A DNA stretch of 37,380 nt from an uncultured Nitrospina sp. (GTDB lineage: Bacteria; Nitrospinota; Nitrospinia; Nitrospinales; VA-1), in the NCBI GenBank assembly GCA_937891765.1, contig CALAGQ010000051.1, positions 1 to 37,380 on the forward strand, read 5' to 3'. Position numbers and translations under genes: made by a program. This document shows, one piece after another, positions 1 through 7,676 of this stretch. Within the stretch, counting starts at the first letter, position 1; every line of letters begins with the position of its first letter. The notes beneath the pieces are model-generated. The model made no database searches. It saw nothing but the letters and a program-made list of their open reading frames with translations, and was not told the DNA's origin.

Positions 1-167
1 AACCTTTAATTTTGTCAGATTCTTTTTCCCAGCTTCAATTTGTTTCTTTAGCCACTTTTCGTTGTCTCTGATTTTCTGTAACTTTTCCAGAGCTTTATCA
101 CCGCCGGCCTTAAATAAATCATAATCTTCTTTTGTTTTAGTATTCCTTTGTCTATTTCTTCAGCCAT
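1..167 (-). pseudogene. small coiled-coil-like ORF, apparently frameshifted, runs off the left edge
   Basis: An ATG at 167 overlaps the stop of the ORF upstream (TGATG), so the two would be translationally coupled. The first residues read MAEEIDKG. Shifting frame by one base near 145 opens a reading frame that stays open to base 1 and gives a charged, helix-like sequence including EDYDLFKAGGDKALEKLQ and EKWLKKQIEAGKKNLTKL. The unshifted frame ends within about 40 codons with poor composition. The shifted frame has no start of its own, so one base seems to be missing next to a GGAA/AAA run. It could be a sequencing indel, a decayed gene, or less likely a programmed frameshift. No family recognised. 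Confidence 0.4.
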
Positions 168-343
168 CAATAATGGTCGTCTTGAACTATTTCCATATGA
201 ATTCCATCTGTTTCACAATAAGCGTATAGCTGGTCATAAAATCGTGCATATTCTTCATTAGTGAGTCTGCTTTCGCAAACTTCAAACTCATTTCGATGGA
301 GAATAGCTCGAATTTCTTGGTCGAGATTAATGGACACCAGCAT
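167..343 (-). CDS. small hypothetical protein, 58 aa
   Basis: The ATG at 343 is preceded by AAGGAG at good spacing, which is the main reason to believe this short ORF. The product begins MLVSINLDQEIRAILHRNEF, is acidic, has two cysteines, and has no membrane segment or signal peptide. Its stop overlaps the start of the next minus-strand ORF by one base, so the pair is probably an operon. Two tiny coupled genes in a gene-poor region next to a probable attachment scar resemble cargo of a mobile element or a toxin-antitoxin pair, but no toxin or antitoxin family is recognisable. Confidence 0.55.
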   Translation of the reverse strand: MLVSINLDQEIRAILHRNEFEVCESRLTNEEYARFYDQLYAYCETDGIHMEIVQDDHY

Positions 344-1451
344 AGAAATTCTCCTTAATTTATTTTAATGAGACTTCCCCTTCTATGAAGGAATGGCCTG
401 AGCAAGGGATTTGGCTCGGTTTATTTTGTAAAAATAAAATAAAGCTTGTAACTTCTTTAGATTTAATGGATTGCGGATTCACTTATTTGGTCGTTCTGGG
501 CTTCTAGTGTGCTTGCAAGTCATTACTCGCAATGTTCATTAACGGCCGCAATTCTGCTTCTGATAAGGAAAGGCTTTAAGGTAGGCTTTGGCTCGTTTTT
601 TTTACTTTTGCTATAGTGGCCGGTTTTTAGAATAGTAAAAAATCTGTGAGGTTTTAGATAAGATCTATACGTATTTCTACAAATTGAATTGCGAACCTTA
701 CGACAAATCCGAGTATTTTAAAATCACTCCCAAGATGTTGCTCTTCAATAATTCCTTGACCTTAGTCAAGTCCACACCAATTCTTTACAGCTGTAAAGTC
801 TGATTTAAAACCCTGAATCCCCGCCTTTTTTGAGCTAAAACCAATGTCTATTGTCCGGTTTAAGCGGTTTATTGAACCCAAATTGGAGATATAAACATCG
901 ACCCTATGTGTGAGGTAGTAATCCTACATTTTTGCTCAAATTTGGGGTTTAAGAGGATCATAATTGAAAGAAAATTCTGGCGGAAAAAATAGGAGGGGTT
1001 TTAATAGACAGAAGAAGATTTGATTTGTATCAAATAGGAGTTCAAGGTTGTGACCACAATCGGTCTAAGATGAAGAGCATAGGATTTAATCAGGATAGGA
1101 CATTCCTGTTCAGACAAATACTGTAATCACCGATTACTCTCGATTAAAAATGGATGCGGTTTAAATATTTTTATCCATCATTTCTCATTTAAGAGCCTTA
1201 GTGAACATATGCTGCAAAGTAGCCTGCTGTGGCCAGTTTTCTGTCTGTTGAAAGGGCTTTTGATTGATATTTTTTAGTTATTCTTACATCGAAGCTCCTT
1301 GTTGGAATAGAGTTTAAGAAAATTCAACCTATAGCCCGTTGTGCGGATTTTGTGCGAAGGCATAGGTTACAATGGGTCACTATGGGACATATAGCAATGG
1401 ACGGCCCCTTGTAAGTCATTAATAATAAAGAACTTTAGTTATAGTCAAGAA
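344..1451. other. long AT-rich stretch without a convincing gene
   Basis: No ORF of useful length with a ribosome-binding site is visible on either strand. The stretch holds several inverted repeats: CTTGAC-CTTA-GTCAAG at 755-770, the perfect palindrome CTTTACAGCTGTAAAG at 783-798, a long-range pair of AACCCAAATT (875-884) with AAATTTGGGGTT (938-949), and TTTGAT-TTGT-ATCAAA at 1019-1034. It ends at the tRNA fragment. It may be decayed mobile-element DNA or regulatory sequence. Confidence 0.5.
755..798. promoter_or_regulatory. pair of close palindromes, possible operator sites
   Basis: CTTGAC-CTTA-GTCAAG (755-770) and the perfect 16-bp palindrome CTTTACAGCTGTAAAG (783-798) lie 12 bp apart in otherwise featureless DNA. 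They share a CTT...AAG frame and have the size of dimeric-regulator sites. No gene starts close by on either strand, so the controlled promoter, if any, is unknown. Confidence 0.25.
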
Positions 1452-1497
1452 ATTCGTAATCAGTAGGTCGGCGGTTCAATTCCGCCCGCTGGCTCCA
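1452..1497 (+). other. tRNA 3' fragment (best fit tRNA-Thr CGT), putative attachment site
   Basis: The 46 nt read as the 3' part of a tRNA. There is an anticodon loop TTCGTAA with anticodon CGT, a 3' anticodon-stem strand TCAGT and a variable region AGGTC. A perfect T arm follows (GGCGG-TTCAATT-CCGCC), then acceptor strand CGCTGGC, base T73 and CCA. The bases before the loop cannot form the 5' half of the anticodon stem, and no D arm or 5' acceptor strand is present, so this is not a functional tRNA. Integrases commonly recombine within the anticodon loop to 3' end of tRNA genes and leave such a fragment at the far end of an island. The full gene would then lie to the left of this window. Confidence 0.6.
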
Positions 1498-1569
1498 CTG
1501 CTCGGCGCAGAGGCTGTGATAACCCCGTCATTAGTTTTATGCCTCGAAGGGGTACAACAAAAACCTGTG

Positions 1570-2922
1570 CTAACCGATTTGAGTTTTCAGTGATTCAGGA
1601 TGGTTTAATGCCTGCATCTCTTGTTGAGCAAGCAAACGGAAAGCCTTCTGGTTTTTTTCTTCCAGTTCAGGCCCGCCCGGTGACTGGAACGTCAGGGGGT
1701 TGATCGACCTGCTGTTTTTCCGCAGATGAAAACAAAGGTGGGGTCCCGTTGCGGCCCCGGTGGCACCTACATAGCCGATTACCTGACCTTGTTGGACTTT
1801 CTTTCCCTGAGACAGCTTCGTAGCATATCTCGACATGTGAGAATAAGAGCTCTCATACCCATTAGGGTGTTTCAACTTAATATTTTTTCCTGAACGGGTA
1901 TTGCGCGACACGCTAAGCACCTCACCATCACTGATGGCATAAATCGGTGTTCCTCGTGGAGCCGCATAATCGACCGCTCTATGTGCCATATGTTTTTTAT
2001 ATATGGGATGAAACCGTTTGTGGGTGAACGTGGATGTGATCCGGGTAAATTTTAACGGACTCTTCAAAAATTGTTTTTTTAAGGGTCGGCCATCAGAAGC
2101 GTAGTATCCACCATGCCCACCTTCGGGTTTAAAATAAACTGCGTCGAGATTTTTGCCACGGTTCTGGAACGTAACGGCTCTTATTTTTCCAAAACCGGAA
2201 AACTCTTGATCCAGAAACCTTTTTTCTACTAGAACCTTAAATGAGTCTCCCACTCGCAGGTCTTTAAAAAAATTGATCTGCCATGCAAAAATTTCTTCGA
2301 GATCGATGGCGACCTGATAGCTTCCTCCTGCTTCCAACACAGTGGTGATCAGGTTTTCCTGGATGATACCTTCCAGAATTTCCAGCCGGATTTCATAATC
2401 AGGTGCTATTAAGCGAGAGACAAATTCAGTACCTTTTCTTTCAATGAACAACTCACGGTTCTCATCGGCTTGATAGGCAAAGGCAACCAACTGGTCATCA
2501 GAAGTCAGTTTGATGGAATAAGGTTGACCAGCGCGCAGGCGGCTCAGGTTATAGGTTGGCCGGGTTTGTTTTACCAGTTCCAACACGGTCTCCAGCGGTA
2601 TTCCATGGTCGCTCATTAAATGAGACAAGCTCTGGTTACGGGCAATATCCCCTTTGATCCAACGGTAAACTTCTTTTTCAAGTTCTGGTTTAGGCTCGGT
2701 TTCGGACTCCGGCACTTGTGGTGATTTTAATTCCAGCGGAGGGAATTCAAGTTTGTCAATTTGGGATTTGTGAACGGTTTGGTCGGGCACGTTTTGGAAA
2801 TGATGTGAAGCCCCAACCAAAAAAAAGCTGATCAAGGCAATTCCAGCGAACCAGGCCAGCCGCCGCCAGAAGCGTTTCGGGTTATTGGAACTATAAAGAC
2901 CTTTTTGATGTGGATCTGCCAT
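1570..2922 (-). CDS. membrane-anchored M23-family murein endopeptidase (MepM/NlpD-like)
   Basis: Probable periplasmic zinc peptidase that cuts peptidoglycan cross-links. With the ATG at 2922, preceded by CCGGAG at good spacing, the protein is 450 aa; an in-frame start at 2982 adds 20 residues but lacks such a site. One membrane anchor lies near residues 20-40, followed by a proline/glutamate-rich linker, an OapA/LysM-like region (about 90-180), a second beta-rich region, and the M23 domain (about 295-410). Visible M23 motifs are HRAVD (H314, D318) and YSHM (H362). The usual HxH is GPHLC, so the second zinc-ligand histidine is replaced by Cys397. Family membership is clear; activity is less certain because of that change. 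Transcribed divergently from selO. Confidence 0.85.
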   Translation of the reverse strand: MADPHQKGLYSSNNPKRFWRRLAWFAGIALISFFLVGASHHFQNVPDQTVHKSQIDKLEFPPLELKSPQVPESETEPKPELEKEVYRWIKGDIARNQSLSHLMSDHGIPLETVLELVKQTRPTYNLSRLRAGQPYSIKLTSDDQLVAFAYQADENRELFIERKGTEFVSRLIAPDYEIRLEILEGIIQENLITTVLEAGGSYQVAIDLEEIFAWQINFFKDLRVGDSFKVLVEKRFLDQEFSGFGKIRAVTFQNRGKNLDAVYFKPEGGHGGYYASDGRPLKKQFLKSPLKFTRITSTFTHKRFHPIYKKHMAHRAVDYAAPRGTPIYAISDGEVLSVSRNTRSGKNIKLKHPNGYESSYSHMSRYATKLSQGKKVQQGQVIGYVGATGAATGPHLCFHLRKNSRSINPLTFQSPGGPELEEKNQKAFRLLAQQEMQALNHPESLKTQIG

Positions 2923-3191
2923 GCAACTATATCTCCGGATAAAAATTATGTTTGTCAAAGGCGGCTGGGCGGCGCGGAACAAAAACCCCTCACTGGCCCA
3001 TCGGTAAAACGAGCCGCATTATACCTTAATATTCAATAAGATAAAGGGGATAATGAGGAGACCCCCCTCTCCGAGGTACGAAATTTTCGGAGGGGTATTG
3101 GTTGTAAAAAAATATCAATCCTATCCCTGCTAATTAACATCCAATGACATGACCCTTCTATTACTAAGGGCAATGCCGGGAGAGGATACAG

Positions 3192-4694
3192 ATGGTAAAG
3201 TCAAATGAGACGATAGACGACCCTAATCGCCCGCATTTCAATTTCGATAACAGTTTCGCCCGCAGTCTTGAAGGTTTTTTCAAGTTCTGCCAGGCAGAAC
3301 CTGTTGTCGCCCCGAAACTGTTGCAGTTCAACCATGCATTGGCCGAGGAGCTTGGGCTTGACCCGGTCGCGCTCGATTCGGACGCAGGGTTGGCGATTTT
3401 CTCTGGCAATGCAGCACCCGAAGGTTCGGAGCCGTTAGCTCAGGCTTATGCCGGGCACCAGTTTGGCGGGTTCTCCCCGCAGCTGGGGGATGGACGCGCG
3501 CTTCTCCTCGGTGAAGTGATCGATACCCGACAACGACGCCGCGATATTCAGCTGAAAGGTTCGGGTCGTACCCCGTTCTCGCGCGGCGGAGATGGCAAGG
3601 CGGCAGTTGGCCCGGTGTTGCGCGAATACCTGATCGGAGAAGGCATGCATGCGCTCGGTATCCCGACGACACGCGCTCTGGCGGCTGTTGCTACCGGGGA
3701 CGCCATCTATCGAGAAACCCCTTTGCCCGGTGCTATTCTCACTCGGGTTTCGGCGAGCCACATTCGCGTCGGAACTTTCCAGTATGGCGCAGCGCGTGGT
3801 GATGTCGACAAAGTCCGTAAACTCGCCGATTATTCCATTGCGCGGCACTACCCCGACACAGCCGATGCGGAAAACCCCTATCTGGCATTCTTCGCGGCTG
3901 TTGCCGATGCCCAGGCCGCCCTGGTGGCGCGCTGGATGAGTATCGGTTTCATTCATGGAGTGATGAACACCGACAACATGACGATCTCTGGCGAGACCAT
4001 CGATTATGGGCCCTGCGCTTTTATGGACAGCTATGCGCGGAGTACGGTGTTCAGCTCGATCGATCAGCACGGCCGCTATGCCTATGCCAACCAGCCGGAG
4101 ATTTTGATCTGGAACCTGACCCGATTGGCGGAAACGCTGATCCCGTTTGTCGATACCGACAAGGACCGGGCCATCGAATTGCTGACCGAAACGATCGAGT
4201 GTATTCAGCCTCTTTATGAGTCTCATTGGCTGGCGGGAATGCGATCAAAGATCGGTTTGTCGACGGAAGATTCTATCGACTTGCAACTGATCAACGACCT
4301 GCTATCGGTGATGGAAGGTGGACATGCGGATTTCACCCTTGTCTTCCGCCGTCTTTCCCAAGTTTTGCGCGGTGATAGTGACGCGGTACGACACTTGTTC
4401 AAAGAGCCGGGTGCCTTCGACGCCTGGGCGCAGCGTTGGCAAAAGCGATTGGAGCAGGATGGAATTGCAGCGGAGACTCGCGCGCAGGCGATGGACCGGG
4501 TCAATCCGATTTATATCCCAAGGAACCATAAAGTCGAAGAAGCTCTTGCCGCCGCAGTCAATCAGGACACGGTGCCCTTCTCGAAGTTGCTGGCCGTTTT
4601 GAGTCATCCCTTCGACGAGGTTGAGGGAAACGAAGCCTATGCCGAGCCGGCGCCGGTTACGGGCAGGCCCTACCGGACGTTCTGCGGAACCTGA
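3192..4694 (+). CDS. selO: protein adenylyltransferase SelO (YdiU family)
   Basis: SelO is a pseudokinase that transfers AMP from ATP to Ser, Thr or Tyr of target proteins, linked in E. coli to redox and S-glutathionylation control. The 500-residue length fits the family. Visible motifs are GSGRTPFSRGGDG (123-135), the NTDN segment with the presumed catalytic Asp261, and DYGP with metal-binding Asp271. The C-terminus is FCGT, where eukaryotic homologues carry selenocysteine near the end. GGGAGAGG precedes the ATG. The gene is visibly richer in G+C, with many GCG, CGC and GCC codons, than most neighbours, which suggests horizontal acquisition or a different expression history. Its stop lies at the edge of a short repeat. 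Confidence 0.95.
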   Translation: MVKSNETIDDPNRPHFNFDNSFARSLEGFFKFCQAEPVVAPKLLQFNHALAEELGLDPVALDSDAGLAIFSGNAAPEGSEPLAQAYAGHQFGGFSPQLGDGRALLLGEVIDTRQRRRDIQLKGSGRTPFSRGGDGKAAVGPVLREYLIGEGMHALGIPTTRALAAVATGDAIYRETPLPGAILTRVSASHIRVGTFQYGAARGDVDKVRKLADYSIARHYPDTADAENPYLAFFAAVADAQAALVARWMSIGFIHGVMNTDNMTISGETIDYGPCAFMDSYARSTVFSSIDQHGRYAYANQPEILIWNLTRLAETLIPFVDTDKDRAIELLTETIECIQPLYESHWLAGMRSKIGLSTEDSIDLQLINDLLSVMEGGHADFTLVFRRLSQVLRGDSDAVRHLFKEPGAFDAWAQRWQKRLEQDGIAAETRAQAMDRVNPIYIPRNHKVEEALAAAVNQDTVPFSKLLAVLSHPFDEVEGNEAYAEPAPVTGRPYRTFCGT

Positions 4695-4727
4695 CTGCTC
4701 GGCGTCCGTCCCACGGATAGGGAATGA
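4693..4727 (+). repeat. intergenic repeat (CTGCTCGGCG + GTCCGTCCCACGGA units)
   Basis: CTGCTCGGC is joined here to the GTCCGTCCCACGGAtAGGG unit (24 bp, 4704-4727). The same 24-bp unit recurs at 7226-7249 and 7588-7611, and CTGCTCGGCGCAG recurs at 1498-1510, 7371-7383 and 7570-7582. The GTCCG/CGGAC arms make the unit palindromic. It sits right after the selO stop. Confidence 0.7.
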
Positions 4728-4747
4728 AAACCATAATGGATTTATAA

Positions 4748-5416
4748 ATGATCAAGGCAATAATAGGTGCGTTCATTCTTCTTTTGTTGGCCTTTCTAAC
4801 CTTCAATACTCCTGTGACGCGTCTGGGCTCAGGGTTCCTGATCGGAGATGGCGCGCATGTTTTCACCTACCACGATCTGGTGAAAGAAGCAGAAACCTTA
4901 AAGATAAAATTCCCCAACGAAGACGATATTAATGCGGAGGTGGTGTTTCTCGATCCCGCCAGCAACCTGGTAATCTTGAGGCTGAAAGAAATGCCGAAAG
5001 TAAAGCGCCAGCCTCTCGTGATGAGTCGAAAAGCATTGGGTCCCGGAAGCGAGTCGGTATTCACATTGGGATACCCGTGGACCAACACGCTGGAAGACCA
5101 GCATGTTTTGATCGAAGGGTCTGCCGACACCGCATCGATGTTGATCGAATTAAAAATGGCTCTCAACCCAGTACATAGTGGGGGTCCGTTGTTCAACACC
5201 CGGCAGGAAGTGGTGGGAATGGTATTGTTAGAGGCCCATGCTAAAGCCGCATTTCCAGTGAACGGTTCCCATAATTTTGCTATTCCCGCATTGTTGTTGG
5301 AAAAAGCCTTGAAGGCAGCTAGAATCGATAGTGTCACTCACCCGGATGAGAACCTCTCGAGAGAAGCGTTTATTTCAAAATCGAGAAATAATATTGTTCT
5401 GATTGAGGCAAGATAA
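4748..5416 (+). CDS. membrane-anchored trypsin-like (HtrA/S1C-type) protease, catalytic triad altered
   Basis: A 222-aa protein with an N-terminal membrane segment (about 3-20) followed by a two-barrel trypsin-like fold. LGSGFLIGDG and FTYHDLV match the region of the catalytic histidine. DPASNLVILRL matches the segment usually read as DLAvL, but the catalytic Asp is Asn here. NPVHSGGPL carries the nucleophile serine in place of the usual GNSGGP. So His and Ser are present and Asp is substituted; it may be a weak protease or a sensor. There is no PDZ domain, so it is shorter than DegP/DegS. It is the first of a plus-strand series ending with a TIR-TPR protein. The ribosome-binding site is weak. 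Confidence 0.75.
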   Translation: MIKAIIGAFILLLLAFLTFNTPVTRLGSGFLIGDGAHVFTYHDLVKEAETLKIKFPNEDDINAEVVFLDPASNLVILRLKEMPKVKRQPLVMSRKALGPGSESVFTLGYPWTNTLEDQHVLIEGSADTASMLIELKMALNPVHSGGPLFNTRQEVVGMVLLEAHAKAAFPVNGSHNFAIPALLLEKALKAARIDSVTHPDENLSREAFISKSRNNIVLIEAR

Positions 5417-5554
5417 ATGCAACCCTCAAATGAAACTTATATCTTGTATGGAGCTTTTTTCGTATTCGTGTTTCTGGTGCTGTTATTCAATGTTGCCAAA
5501 CGCCTCGGTTCCTCCAAAAATTTTCCAAAACCCGGAAACAAGAAGGACGAGTGA
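5417..5554 (+). CDS. single-helix membrane micro-protein, 45 aa
   Basis: The ATG begins immediately after the stop of the trypsin-like gene (TAAATG), with GAGG upstream at usable spacing. The product has a short polar N-terminus, one strong hydrophobic helix (about residues 8-27, including FFVFVFLVLLF), then a basic tail with KRLGSSK and KPGNKKDE. The layout is that of a small inner-membrane protein with a cytoplasmic tail. Coupling to the trypsin-like gene suggests the two membrane proteins act together; that is inference. Confidence 0.6.
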   Translation: MQPSNETYILYGAFFVFVFLVLLFNVAKRLGSSKNFPKPGNKKDE

Positions 5555-5621
5555 ATTACTGAGAAATTATATTTAATTTTCTCTCGCTTCATAAAGTCTC
5601 TCAATAAAGAGATAATGTTTT

Positions 5622-5915
5622 ATGATCTCGAAAAATAATATTACAAGATGTGTGAAATCCATAAAACAAATGATCCGTAGATGTGAGTCCTATGGTGAAT
5701 TTGATGAGGATGGTAACCTGATTTTACCTGTCGAAAAAACCGAAACCAGTAGTATAAAAATATCAAAAGAGACTTTAGAAGAATATGAATCATCCGGGAT
5801 GAGTATTCTTGAATTACATCAGAAGCTGGAAGGCGAGGCAAGCAAATGTTCCTGGTCTGATACGTCTCTGGATATACAGATGCCGGGGCCAAAATTGAGA
5901 ACAAAAATTTTCTAA
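5622..5915 (+). CDS. hypothetical protein, 97 aa
   Basis: A soluble, charged protein with no recognised family. It has a basic start (NNITRCVKSIKQMIRRCES), a GEFDEDGNLILP segment that looks like a beta hairpin, and an acidic helix-like middle (SKETLEEYESS). Three cysteines are present. An AAAGAG run lies rather far upstream of the ATG. It sits between the membrane micro-protein and the TIR-TPR gene on the same strand, so it could belong to the same unit. The ORF is real-looking in composition but is supported only by length and context. Confidence 0.5.
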   Translation: MISKNNITRCVKSIKQMIRRCESYGEFDEDGNLILPVEKTETSSIKISKETLEEYESSGMSILELHQKLEGEASKCSWSDTSLDIQMPGPKLRTKIF

Positions 5916-5948
5916 TTTTTGCTGTTCAACGCGTAGGAGTTTTTAAAG

Positions 5949-7271
5949 ATGGCGTTGATATACTTCAGTTCGGGTTCTTCCTTCGCGCAAACCTATGCGC
6001 AAAAAATCTCCGCTCATTGTGAATCCTTTCTAGAGACTGAGTGCATTGTTCCTGAAGAGGAAATTTCCCAACAAGAAATTAGTGACCAGTTAGAGGCCTG
6101 CGATGTGTTGGTTGTTGTCATCGGCGAAAATCCGGCTGTGTCGGGAGAAGATGTCTCCGCATATAATCTCATTGATAATGATCGGCTGCGGTCTGAAATT
6201 GTTTTGGCGATGAGCCGGGATATTTTAATCGTCCTGATATTGATCGATGATGCCAAACTGCCGGAAAGAAGTAACGTGCCGGGGGCTTATAAAAAGTTGA
6301 TCGATTGCAAGTCGCATCGTTTGCGATCAGTTTTCTGGTCGGAGGATATGGAACTTTTTCTGGAACATTTGCAAGAGGAGCTAGAATTTATAAGCGAGGT
6401 GAAACAAAAGTTGACGCAGTCGGTAGAAGTCAATTACCAAAGGTTGGCAGATTTTGACGGACGACGGCAACGCAAGGGAGGTCAGGTGGACCTCGAATCG
6501 TCTAACGGCATGGAGTTGCGCAAGGTGGTTGAGGCGGAGACAATTTTTTTGCAAAAGGCGCGCGCCGTTGGCGATGCGGCAGCCGAAAAAAATGCGTTGT
6601 CGGCATTGGGCCTTGCTTATACCCGATTAAGGCAAACTCTGAAGGCCATCCAGTATTTTTTGGAGGAATTAAAAATCGCCCGCAATCTAGAAAATTTCGA
6701 GGAGATTTGTATTTTGCTGGCAAACCTGGGAGACGCCTATGCGATTTCTGGAAACATAAGCCAGGCTAATAGATTTTATGAAGAACAGCGGGACTTGGCA
6801 GAGTTGAAAAACCTGCACGCTTATGTCGGCAGTTCTTATAACGGTCTTGGGTATGTATGCGTCCAACAGAAAAAAATAGAACAAGCGATTGAGTACTATT
6901 TGAAGGCCCTTGCAAGTTACCGTGAACTGGAAGACCACGACAAGCAACTGGAGTTATTGGTGGGTGTCGGGCTCAACTGGCGCAAACTGGGGGAATGGGA
7001 AAAAACCATAGAGTGCCTCAGTCAGGCTTTGGACGTGGCTAAATATCTTGAAAACAGAAAAGAAGAAGCCCAGATCCGGCTAGATTTAGTGGAGGCTTAT
7101 TTCGAACTGGATAAACGCGACCTTATAATTCATCACCTCGAGAAAGCGGAAGAGTCCCTTAAAGTTAACCGGGAAGCTTGGCCAGCATCCTTAATCCGGC
7201 GTATCGAGACTCTCCGTCGAGGCAAGTCCGTCCCACGGACAGGGAATGATCCTTCGAGTGCCTCAGGATGA
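5949..7271 (+). CDS. TIR-like domain protein with C-terminal TPR repeats
   Basis: A 440-aa protein. The N-terminal 135 residues look like a bacterial TIR_2-type domain: beta strand ALIYFSSGS, then CDVLVVVIGENP, a DRLRSEIVLAM helix carrying a conserved glutamate, and ILIVLILIDDAKLP. The rest (about 195-420) is a run of tetratricopeptide repeats of the kind that bind proteins. Bacterial TIR domains are often NAD-cleaving effectors in anti-phage or conflict systems, and TPR regions serve as sensors or scaffolds; others are non-catalytic. GGAG lies upstream of the ATG. The last 18 or so residues, including KSVPRTGND, come from the GTCCGTCCCACGGAC repeat, so the original C-terminus seems to have been replaced. 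Confidence 0.75.
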   Translation: MALIYFSSGSSFAQTYAQKISAHCESFLETECIVPEEEISQQEISDQLEACDVLVVVIGENPAVSGEDVSAYNLIDNDRLRSEIVLAMSRDILIVLILIDDAKLPERSNVPGAYKKLIDCKSHRLRSVFWSEDMELFLEHLQEELEFISEVKQKLTQSVEVNYQRLADFDGRRQRKGGQVDLESSNGMELRKVVEAETIFLQKARAVGDAAAEKNALSALGLAYTRLRQTLKAIQYFLEELKIARNLENFEEICILLANLGDAYAISGNISQANRFYEEQRDLAELKNLHAYVGSSYNGLGYVCVQQKKIEQAIEYYLKALASYRELEDHDKQLELLVGVGLNWRKLGEWEKTIECLSQALDVAKYLENRKEEAQIRLDLVEAYFELDKRDLIIHHLEKAEESLKVNREAWPASLIRRIETLRRGKSVPRTGNDPSSASG

Positions 7272-7640
7272 CAGGTGACCTCGCCGGAGGGTGTAAGTCG
7301 GTGGTGTTTCTCGTTGTACCTCCGGGCATGAGGCTAATGTTGGGGATATCACAGTCCAGCGTCACGCTGGCTGCTCGGCGCAGGGCCAGAGTAGAAAAAA
7401 GAACACCAGAGCATGCAGTTGGGAACCTGACCTCTCTGCACCAACGCACCACAAACCGTGGAAGAGTTAAGCCATTTCCGCAACACGCTCTGGTCCGGTT
7501 GGGAGGACTGCCCTCCCTGTCCTACATAATAAATTTGGTGCCTGTTCCTCTGTTTGTCAAGTCCCGCGACTGCTCGGCGCAGGGCCAGTCCGTCCCACGG
7601 ACAGGGAATGAATAACCAGCGACCCCGCCGGAGGGGAATT
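7226..7640. repeat. cluster of intergenic repeat units
   Basis: This stretch carries two copies of the 24-bp GTCCGTCCCACGGACAGGG unit (7226-7249, 7588-7611) and two copies of CTGCTCGGCGCAGGGCCAG (7371-7389, 7570-7588). It also has the palindrome CCAGCGTCACGCTGG (7356-7370) and two related GTGACCTCGCCGGAGGG / GCGACCCCGCCGGAGGG segments (7277 and 7620). Reading frames crossing it look like artefacts of the repeats. Apart from the end of the TIR-TPR gene no gene is visible between 7272 and 7666. Confidence 0.7.
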
Positions 7641-7651
7641 GAAAACAACGG

Positions 7652-7676
7652 CCCATCGTTGATGGGTTATTTTTTC
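7652..7676. terminator. Rho-independent terminator
   Basis: CCCATC-GTT-GATGGG (7652-7666) followed by TTATTTTTTC on the plus strand. It would end plus-strand transcription coming out of the TIR-TPR gene and repeat cluster. The stop of the convergent MMPL gene overlaps its T-rich tail. Confidence 0.65.

Noticed and set aside
3064..3095. Hairpin CCCCTCTCCGA / TCGGAGGGG between divergent genes
   Set aside because: No T tract and no gene ends here; it could be a leader structure, but the paired arms are imperfect and nothing more can be said.
3435..4226. 263-codon minus-strand frame inside selO
   Set aside because: It is antisense to a complete SelO with all motifs; long shadow frames are expected in GC-rich genes.
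7268..7615. 115-codon plus-strand frame after the TIR-TPR gene
   Set aside because: Made almost entirely of intergenic repeat units; no ribosome-binding site.
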